This document shows, piece after piece, positions 1-5,111 of a stretch of DNA of 5,735 bases; positions within the stretch are counted from its first letter, which is position 1, and the number at the start of each line of letters is the position of its first letter. The stretch lies in contig CACZQX010000183.1 in assembly GCA_902783445.1 (NCBI GenBank), positions 1 through 5,735 on the forward strand, written 5' to 3'. The position numbers and the translations under genes were made by a program. Below the pieces are notes generated by a model that saw nothing but the letters and a program-made list of their open reading frames with translations, made no database searches and was not told where the DNA came from. The DNA is from an uncultured Lachnospiraceae bacterium. Its GTDB lineage: Bacteria; Bacillota; Clostridia; Lachnospirales; Lachnospiraceae.

Positions 1-5
1 AAAAT

Positions 6-10
6 GGAGG
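6..10 (+). promoter_or_regulatory. Ribosome binding site of purA
   Basis: GGAGG lies 10 bases before the ATG at 21 and 16 bases before a second in-frame ATG at 27. The spacing favours the ATG at 21, so the protein begins Met-Leu-Met. The promoter and any longer leader of purA lie outside the window. Confidence 0.75.
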
Positions 11-20
11 AAATAAAAAT

Positions 21-1292
21 ATGTTAATGGCAATTGTCGGAATCAACTGGGGCGATGAAGGAAAAGGCCGTATGGTGGACTACTTCAGCAACAACTTTGA
101 TGTCGTTGTAAGATATCAAGGTGGTAATAACGCCGGACACACGGTTATCAATGATAGAGGTAAATTTATTCTTAATTTACTTCCATCCGGTATTTTAAAT
201 CCTAAAACGGTTAACGTTATGGGACCGGGCATGGTTGTTGATATCAAGCATCTTTGCGGTGAGCTTAAATCATTACGTGATAAGGGAATAGAAATAACAA
301 AAGATAATCTTAAAATCAGTGATAGGGCTGTTATTACAATGCCTTACAATGTTCTTAGAGACTGCCTTGAGGAGGAACGTCTTGCAGATGCCAAATTTGG
401 TTCAACCAGAAGAGGTATCGCTCCGATTTATTCAGATAAATATATGAAGAAGGCCCTAAAAATGGCCGATCTTTTCGATATGGAAACAACCAAAAAACGA
501 CTTGAAGGTATCGTTGAGTGGGAAAACTTAATGATCGTTAACGGTTACAAAGCAGAGCCTATTAAAGTCGAAGATATGGTTAAATATCTCGAAGAGTACG
601 GAAATGAAATCAAACAGTATGTTTGCGATACAACGCACTTTTTGCATGATGCTGCAGAAGAAGGCAAAAACGTTATGTTTGAAGCACAGCTGGGTGCACT
701 TCGTGACATTGATTACGGTATCTATCCATATACATCATCATCATCAACAATTGCGGGCTATGCAACGGTTGGTGCCGGTATTCCGGGTAAAAAACTCGAT
801 AAAGTAGTAGGTATCATGAAGGCTTATTCAAGTTGCGTAGGTGAAGGTCCTTTCACTTGCGAAATGTTTGATGAAGAAGGCGATAAACTTCGTGAAGCCG
901 GCGGTGAGTACGGTGCTGCAACAGGCAGACCTCGTAGAGTAGGCGGCTTTGATGTTGTTGCTTCTAAATACGGTGTAATGATGCAGGGTGCCGACAGCAT
1001 TGCTCTTACAAAGCTTGATGTTCTTTCATACTTTGATAAGATTCCTGTATGCGTGGCATATGAAGTAAACGGCAAGAGAGTCGATCGTTTCCCATACGGA
1101 CACGAACTCGAAATCGCAAAACCTATTTATGAATACCTTGATGGTTTCAACGAAGACATTTCAAAATGTCGTAAATTTGAAGATCTTCCAAAGGCTGCTC
1201 AGGATTATGTAAACTATATTGAAAAAGCAGTCGGATGCCCTGTTGAATATGTTTCGGTAGGTGCTGAAAGAGAAGCTCTTATTGTAAGATAA
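21..1292 (+). CDS. purA: Adenylosuccinate synthetase (divergent clostridial-type PurA)
   Basis: PurA joins IMP and aspartate, driven by GTP, to form adenylosuccinate, the first step from IMP to AMP; it acts in the cytoplasm as a homodimer. At 423 residues it is near the usual 425-435. Visible motifs: WGDEGKG with catalytic Asp12, NNAGHT with catalytic His40, GSTRRGI near 127-133, the Arg303/Arg305 loop TGRPRR, the guanine-binding TKLD (Lys331, Asp333) and SVGAER near the C-terminus. Most numbers coincide with E. coli PurA, which makes comparison easy. Odd points: the usual FEGAQG is FEAQLG (220-225), the usual VTSSN is TSSSS (238-242), and the residue matching E. coli Arg143 is Lys143. I believe this pattern recurs in clostridial PurA proteins, so it looks like a subfamily rather than damage. 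The retained Asp12 argues against phage PurZ. The family call is near certain; kinetic consequences are unknown. Confidence 0.97.
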   Translation: MLMAIVGINWGDEGKGRMVDYFSNNFDVVVRYQGGNNAGHTVINDRGKFILNLLPSGILNPKTVNVMGPGMVVDIKHLCGELKSLRDKGIEITKDNLKISDRAVITMPYNVLRDCLEEERLADAKFGSTRRGIAPIYSDKYMKKALKMADLFDMETTKKRLEGIVEWENLMIVNGYKAEPIKVEDMVKYLEEYGNEIKQYVCDTTHFLHDAAEEGKNVMFEAQLGALRDIDYGIYPYTSSSSTIAGYATVGAGIPGKKLDKVVGIMKAYSSCVGEGPFTCEMFDEEGDKLREAGGEYGAATGRPRRVGGFDVVASKYGVMMQGADSIALTKLDVLSYFDKIPVCVAYEVNGKRVDRFPYGHELEIAKPIYEYLDGFNEDISKCRKFEDLPKAAQDYVNYIEKAVGCPVEYVSVGAEREALIVR

Positions 1293-1305
1293 TAGTATTT
1301 CAATT

Positions 1306-1343
1306 ATAATCAGCTTAAGACTTAAAAGTTTTAGGCTGATTAT
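1306..1343 (+). terminator. Long hairpin between purA and purC, possible weak terminator or attenuator
   Basis: Bases 1306-1323 pair with 1326-1343 in an unbroken stem of up to 18 pairs, two of them G-T wobbles (1315/1334 and 1319/1330); the innermost pairs would open to give a realistic loop. The stem begins 14 bases after the purA stop. What follows (ATTGTAT and onward) is only loosely T-rich, so it is a poorer terminator than the one after purB. It could reduce read-through into purC, protect the purA mRNA 3' end or be a processing site. No good promoter is visible between it and purC, so some read-through is likely. Confidence 0.55.
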
Positions 1344-1382
1344 TGTATAGATAATGAATTAGTAGAAAAAAGGAGTGTAACA

Positions 1383-2099
1383 ATGGAAAAAAGAGAACAG
1401 TTATATGAAGGAAAAGCAAAGAAAGTATTCAAAACAGACGATGAAGACATCTTAATCGTTTCTTACAAAGATGATGCAACAGCATTCAACGGTGAGAAAA
1501 AAGGTACTATTTCGGGCAAAGGTGTTATCAATAACCAGATGTCAAACCTTATTTTCAAAGTATTCGAAAAAAACGGTGTTCCTACTCACTTGGTAGAAGA
1601 ACTCAGCCCAACGGATACAGCTGTTAAAAAAGTTTCTATTGTTCCACTTGAAGTTATTATAAGAAACGTTGCGGCAGGCAGCTTTTCAAAACGCCTCGGC
1701 GTTCCTGAAGGTAAAGAATTCAAAGAGCCTACAATCGAATTTTCATACAAAAACGATGAACTCGGCGATCCGCTTATCAATGCATACTTTGCAGTGGCAC
1801 TTGAGCTTGCAACATGGGAAGAAATCGAAACAATCAAGAAATATGCTTTCAAAGTTAACGAAATCGCCAAAAAGATTTATCTTGACTGCGGTCTTAAACT
1901 TATCGATTTCAAAATCGAATTTGGTCGTTACCATGATCAGATTATTCTTGCTGATGAAATGTCACCGGATACATGCCGTCTTTGGGATGTTAAAACAAAC
2001 GAGAAAATGGATAAAGACCGTTTCAGACGTGACCTCGGTGGCGTAGAAGAAGCATACGAAGAAGTATTTTCAAGAATTAAAAAAGAATTGGGAGAATAA
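1383..2099 (+). CDS. purC: Phosphoribosylaminoimidazole-succinocarboxamide (SAICAR) synthetase
   Basis: PurC condenses CAIR with aspartate using ATP to give SAICAR, a middle step of purine synthesis, in the cytoplasm. It has 238 residues, matching the single-domain bacterial enzyme (about 235-240). Motifs in order: LYEGKAKKVF at 7-16 (nucleotide-binding N-lobe), KDDATAFNG at 29-37, EVIIRNVAAGS at 90-100, LIDFKIEFG at 173-181 and LADEMSPDTCRLWD at 189-202, the last two being classic family signatures. No key segment is missing. AGGAG at 1371-1375 stands 7 bases before the ATG, a near-ideal ribosome binding site that fixes the start. The gene lies 90 bases after purA and one base before purB, which uses its product SAICAR, so purC and purB are surely co-transcribed. 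Confidence 0.98.
   Translation: MEKREQLYEGKAKKVFKTDDEDILIVSYKDDATAFNGEKKGTISGKGVINNQMSNLIFKVFEKNGVPTHLVEELSPTDTAVKKVSIVPLEVIIRNVAAGSFSKRLGVPEGKEFKEPTIEFSYKNDELGDPLINAYFAVALELATWEEIETIKKYAFKVNEIAKKIYLDCGLKLIDFKIEFGRYHDQIILADEMSPDTCRLWDVKTNEKMDKDRFRRDLGGVEEAYEEVFSRIKKELGE
2090..2094 (+). promoter_or_regulatory. Ribosome binding site of purB inside the end of purC
   Basis: GGGAG lies within the last codons of purC and 6 bases before the purB ATG. The purC stop codon and the purB start are separated by one base, an arrangement typical of translational coupling. A ribosome ending purC would clear or feed this site. Confidence 0.75.
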
Positions 2100-2100
2100 T

Positions 2101-3537
2101 ATGGGAACAGACAGATATATCAGCCCTCTTTCGGAAAGATATGCAAGCAAGGAAATGCAGTACATTTTCTCACAGGACATGAAGTTTAAAACCTGGAGAA
2201 GACTTTGGATTGCCCTTGCCGAAAGCGAAATGGAGCTTGGCCTTACTCAAATCACACAGGAGCAGATTGACGAAATGAAAGCTCATGTTGATGATATTAA
2301 CTACGAAGAAGCCAAAGCTCGTGAAAAGATTGTACGTCATGACGTTATGAGTCATGTTTACGCTTACGGACTTCAGTGTCCTAAGGCTAAAGGTATTATT
2401 CATCTTGGCGCCACAAGCTGTTATGTTGGTGACAATACGGATATTATCGTAATGAACGAAGCACTCAAGCTTGTCAGAACAAAGCTTGTTAATGTTATTG
2501 ATAAACTTGCAAAATTCGCAAATGAGCATAAGGATTTGCCAACCCTTGCCTTTACTCATTTTCAGCCGGCACAGCCTACAACCGTTGGTAAACGCGCCAC
2601 ACTTTGGTTACAGGATTTTGCAATGGATTTGGACGACCTTGATTATATTCAGGGCAGTCTCAAGCTTTTAGGTTCAAAAGGTACAACAGGTACACAGGCA
2701 AGCTTCCTTGAACTTTTTGCCGGCGATTGGGAAAAAGTTAAAAAGGTTGATGAAAAAATTGCCGAAAAAATGGGCTTTAAAGAATGTTATGCCGTAAGCG
2801 GTCAGACATATTCAAGAAAAGTTGATATGCGTGTACTTAACGTTCTTGCAAATATTGCGGTTACAGCTCATAAGATGAGTAATGATATTCGTCTTTTACA
2901 GCATTTAAAAGAAGTTGAAGAACCTTTTGAAAAGAACCAGATCGGTTCATCCGCAATGGCTTACAAACGTAACCCTATGCGTAGCGAAAGAATCGCTTCA
3001 CTTTCAAACTATGTTATATTGGATGCACTTAATCCTGCACTTGTTGCAGCAACACAGTGGTTTGAAAGAACACTTGATGATTCCGCAAACAAACGACTTT
3101 CCATTCCGGAAGGTTTCCTTGCCATTGACGGAATCCTTGATTTATGTATCAATGTTACCGACGGACTTGTTGTTTATCCTAAAGTTATCGAAAAGAGACT
3201 TAAGAGTGAGCTTCCTTTCATGGCAACGGAAAACATTATGATGGATGCCGTTAAAGACGGCGGCGATCGTCAGGAACTCCACGAAGTAATCAGAACTCTT
3301 TCAATGGAAGCGGGAAAAGCCGTTAAAGAAGAAGGTAAGGACAACAACCTTTTGGAACTTATTGCGGCAAACGAAAACTTCAATTATTCATGTGAAGAGC
3401 TTGAAGCAAAGACGAATCCTGCGGATTATACGGGATGTGCTTCAATGCAGGTTGAAAGATTTTTAAATGAAGTAATAAAACCAATTCAGGATGCAAATAA
3501 AGATATCCTTGGTTTAAACAGTGAAATTAATGTATAA
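2101..3537 (+). CDS. purB: Adenylosuccinate lyase, long form resembling the animal enzyme
   Basis: PurB performs two beta-eliminations that release fumarate: SAICAR to AICAR, and adenylosuccinate to AMP. The family (fumarase/aspartase fold) acts as a homotetramer with active sites shared between subunits. Motifs: RHDVMSH with His80, GATSCYVGDN with Thr105/Ser106, THFQPAQ with His153, GSKGTTGTQASF near 191-202, the signature loop GSSAMAYKRNP with Ser283, and QWFERTLDDSAN from 319. With a constant offset of 6 these match human ADSL His86, Thr111/Ser112, His159 and Ser289 as I recall them. The 478-residue length also fits the human form (about 484) rather than B. subtilis PurB (about 431). The loop has Ala where the human sequence has Pro (SSAMPYK). 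It follows purC by one base and is closed by an intrinsic terminator. All catalytic residues are present. Confidence 0.97.
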   Translation: MGTDRYISPLSERYASKEMQYIFSQDMKFKTWRRLWIALAESEMELGLTQITQEQIDEMKAHVDDINYEEAKAREKIVRHDVMSHVYAYGLQCPKAKGIIHLGATSCYVGDNTDIIVMNEALKLVRTKLVNVIDKLAKFANEHKDLPTLAFTHFQPAQPTTVGKRATLWLQDFAMDLDDLDYIQGSLKLLGSKGTTGTQASFLELFAGDWEKVKKVDEKIAEKMGFKECYAVSGQTYSRKVDMRVLNVLANIAVTAHKMSNDIRLLQHLKEVEEPFEKNQIGSSAMAYKRNPMRSERIASLSNYVILDALNPALVAATQWFERTLDDSANKRLSIPEGFLAIDGILDLCINVTDGLVVYPKVIEKRLKSELPFMATENIMMDAVKDGGDRQELHEVIRTLSMEAGKAVKEEGKDNNLLELIAANENFNYSCEELEAKTNPADYTGCASMQVERFLNEVIKPIQDANKDILGLNSEINV

Positions 3538-3541
3538 AGCA

Positions 3542-3577
3542 AAGGCGCTTTGAGATATTCTCGAAGTGCCTTCTTTT
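3542..3577 (+). terminator. Intrinsic terminator after purB
   Basis: Bases 3542-3555 pair with 3559-3572 in a 14-pair stem (two G-T wobbles) around a 3-base loop, followed by TTCTTTT. It begins 5 bases after the purB stop. This is a good Rho-independent terminator and marks the end of the purC-purB (probably purA-purC-purB) transcript. A TTG at 3576 that would open the purF frame further upstream lies inside its T-tract, which argues against that start. Confidence 0.85.
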
Positions 3578-3599
3578 GAGCGGAATCGAACTGTATGCG

Positions 3600-3616
3600 A
3601 AGCTGCATGGCAGCTT
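3600..3616 (+). promoter_or_regulatory. Short perfect hairpin in the purF leader
   Basis: AAGCTGC at 3600-3606 and GCAGCTT at 3610-3616 form a perfect 7-pair stem around an ATG triloop, 12 bases before the purF ribosome binding site. No T-tract follows, so it is not a terminator. It could be an mRNA-stabilising 5' structure or a protein-binding palindrome; chance is possible for so short an element. I see no convincing -35/-10 pair in the 64 bases between the terminator and the start codon. Confidence 0.35.
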
Positions 3617-3628
3617 GAGTACGCTAAT

Positions 3629-3633
3629 GAGGG
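3629..3633 (+). promoter_or_regulatory. Ribosome binding site that fixes the purF start
   Basis: GAGGG lies 8 bases before the ATG at 3642. The other in-frame candidates, ATG at 3627 and TTG at 3576, have no comparable purine-rich site at proper distance. This supports a start at 3642. Confidence 0.8.
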
Positions 3634-3641
3634 AAAAGATA

Positions 3642-5015
3642 ATGATTAACGATAAACTCCATGAAGAATGCGGCGTGTTTGGCATTTGGAGCTCGAACAC
3701 CAACAATATTTCTTACTCTATATACCTTGGACTTATGGCGCTGCAACACAGAGGCCAGGAGTCGGCGGGCATGGCTCTTTGCGATACAAACGGTCCTTTC
3801 GGTAATGTTTGTCATCACAAGGAAATGGGCCTTGTAAGCGAGGTCTTCGACAACGAAACATTGGCTAAGCTTAACGGCAATATAGGTATCGGACATGTGC
3901 GTTATTCCACCACCGGATTTAGCAGCGTGGAAAATGCTCAGCCACTGGTACTTAACTATCTTAAAGGTACCTTGGCCCTTGCCCACAACGGAAATATCAT
4001 AAATTGCGAAGAAATAAGAAACGAACTTCAGTCAATCGGAGCGATTTTCCGCGGCACAACGGATTCGGAGGCCATTGCTTACTATATAGCAAAGGAAAGA
4101 GCACATACCGAAAGCATAGAAGAAGCGGTTATAAATACCATGGCAAAGATTAAAGGCGGTTATGCCCTTTTAATCATGAGTCCGAGAAAGATGATTGCGG
4201 TGCGCGATCCACACGGCCTTAAGCCATTGTGCCTGGGAAAAATCGATGACACATATGTGCTTGCGTCGGAAAGTTGTGCTTTGGATGCCGTGGGAGCGGA
4301 ATTTGTTCGTGATATCGAACCGGGTGAAATCCTCACCATTTCAAAGGATGGACTTCATTCCGAATACTACAAATCAGATAAAAAGGCGCATTGTATTTTC
4401 GAATACATTTACTTTGCACGCCTTGATTCATATATGGACGGTATCAATGTTTACGATGCCAGAATAAACGGCGGTCGTGCCCTTGCCAAACGTTATCCGG
4501 TGGAAGCGGATTTGGTTGCCGGTGTTCCGGATTCGGGAATTACGGCGGCTGTGGGCTATTCCAAGGAATCGGGAATTCCTTTTGGTATTGTCTTCCACAA
4601 AAACAGCTATGTGGGAAGAACATTTATAAAACCGACTCAAGAGGAGCGCGAGTCGGCAGTACATACAAAGCTTAATGTAATTGCGCCTGTGGTTAAGGGC
4701 AAAAGAATTGTGCTTATAGACGATTCCATTGTGCGCGGTACTACTATTGCAAATCTTATAAAGATGCTTAAAAAAGCCGGTGCCAAGGAAGTTCATGTGC
4801 GAATAAGTTCGCCGCCTTTCCTTTATCCATGTTATTACGGCACGGATGTTCCGGACAATTCGCAGCTTATAGCAAGCTCCCATTCAACAGAGGAGATAAG
4901 AAAGCATATCGGTGCTGATTCTTTGGGATATATGAGCATAGAAGACTTGCATGAAATGACCGGGGATTTGCCGATTTGCAAGGCATGTTTTGATAACAAA
5001 TACCCGGTTGAATAA
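3642..5015 (+). CDS. purF: Amidophosphoribosyltransferase (glutamine PRPP amidotransferase), iron-sulfur type
   Basis: PurF makes 5-phosphoribosylamine from PRPP and glutamine, the committed and feedback-controlled first step of purine synthesis, in the cytoplasm, usually as a homotetramer. Starting at 3642 it has 457 residues. ECGVFGI places the nucleophile Cys10 after a 9-residue propeptide, much like the 11-residue one of B. subtilis; cleavage would expose Cys. The class II glutaminase half follows: LQHRGQESAG, GHVRYSTTG, AHNGNI, GTTDSE. The phosphoribosyltransferase half has VAGVPDSG and the PRPP loop IVLIDDSIVRGTT at 356-368. Cys251, Cys397, Cys446 and Cys449 correspond to the four [4Fe-4S] ligands of B. 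subtilis PurF, where the first two are likewise 146 residues apart. The cluster is known there to make the enzyme oxygen-sensitive. Codon use differs from purA-purC-purB. A longer frame from TTG 3576 is rejected because it would bury Cys10 and starts inside a terminator. Confidence 0.97.
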   Translation: MINDKLHEECGVFGIWSSNTNNISYSIYLGLMALQHRGQESAGMALCDTNGPFGNVCHHKEMGLVSEVFDNETLAKLNGNIGIGHVRYSTTGFSSVENAQPLVLNYLKGTLALAHNGNIINCEEIRNELQSIGAIFRGTTDSEAIAYYIAKERAHTESIEEAVINTMAKIKGGYALLIMSPRKMIAVRDPHGLKPLCLGKIDDTYVLASESCALDAVGAEFVRDIEPGEILTISKDGLHSEYYKSDKKAHCIFEYIYFARLDSYMDGINVYDARINGGRALAKRYPVEADLVAGVPDSGITAAVGYSKESGIPFGIVFHKNSYVGRTFIKPTQEERESAVHTKLNVIAPVVKGKRIVLIDDSIVRGTTIANLIKMLKKAGAKEVHVRISSPPFLYPCYYGTDVPDNSQLIASSHSTEEIRKHIGADSLGYMSIEDLHEMTGDLPICKACFDNKYPVE

Positions 5016-5019
5016 TTAG

Positions 5020-5025
5020 TATAAT
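5020..5025 (+). promoter_or_regulatory. Possible -10 box for carA
   Basis: A perfect TATAAT stands 4 bases after the purF stop. The best upstream match to a -35 box, TTGATA at 4990-4995, is 24 bases away, too far for normal sigma-A spacing (about 17), and there is no extended -10 TG. In so AT-rich a gap the hexamer may be chance, and carA may simply be read from purF. Confidence 0.22.
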
Positions 5026-5056
5026 ATGCTGTAACATTTATAAAAAGCAGTATGTT
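5023..5056 (+). promoter_or_regulatory. Weak alternative hairpins in the purF-carA gap
   Basis: AATATGCTG at 5023-5031 can pair with CAGTATGTT at 5048-5056 (9 pairs, two wobbles, 16-base loop). A competing stem pairs TAACAT at 5032-5037 with ATGTTA at 5052-5057. The two exclude each other because they share the right arm. There is no T-tract, so termination is unlikely. The gap is AT-rich and such pairings arise easily by chance. Confidence 0.25.
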
Positions 5057-5094
5057 AGATTATGATTTATGTAAACCAAATAACACTAAAATAT

Positions 5095-5100
5095 AAAGGA
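5095..5100 (+). promoter_or_regulatory. Ribosome binding site of carA
   Basis: AAAGGA lies 11 bases before the ATG at 5112, a slightly long but usable distance. An alternative in-frame ATG at 5100 overlaps this site and has no site of its own, so 5112 is the better start. Confidence 0.6.
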
Positions 5101-5111
5101 TGTCAGTTTTT

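Noticed and set aside
604..807. Frame with a His-rich stretch over purA
   Set aside because: It comes from a run of TCA codons (Ser239-242 of PurA) read in another frame; it has no ribosome binding site and lies inside a clear gene.
21..1292. PurA as a phage-type PurZ (2-aminoadenylosuccinate synthetase) because of its odd motifs
   Set aside because: PurZ lacks the catalytic Asp of WGDEGKG, which is present here as Asp12; length, neighbours and the other motifs fit cellular PurA.
1344..1382. Promoter for purC (GATAAT at 1350-1355)
   Set aside because: The hexamer is a fair -10 match but the correctly spaced upstream bases, inside the hairpin, do not resemble a -35 box.
1293..1382. Purine riboswitch before purC
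   Set aside because: The gap is almost filled by one simple hairpin; there is no room or sign of the three-way junction of a purine aptamer. The other gaps lack one too.
2170..2559. Antisense open frame of 129 codons within purB
   Set aside because: Shadow of purB; no recognisable domain or good start site.
3576..3641. N-terminal extension of PurF or a separate leader peptide
   Set aside because: It begins with TTG in a terminator T-tract and has no ribosome binding site; I recognise no leader peptide in it.
3624..3986. Antisense open frame of 120 codons over the purF start
   Set aside because: Shadow of PurF glutaminase motifs; no ribosome binding site or recognisable product.
4428..4883. 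Antisense open frame of 151 codons within purF
   Set aside because: Longest antisense frame, but it covers the conserved phosphoribosyltransferase half of PurF and its translation resembles no protein I know.
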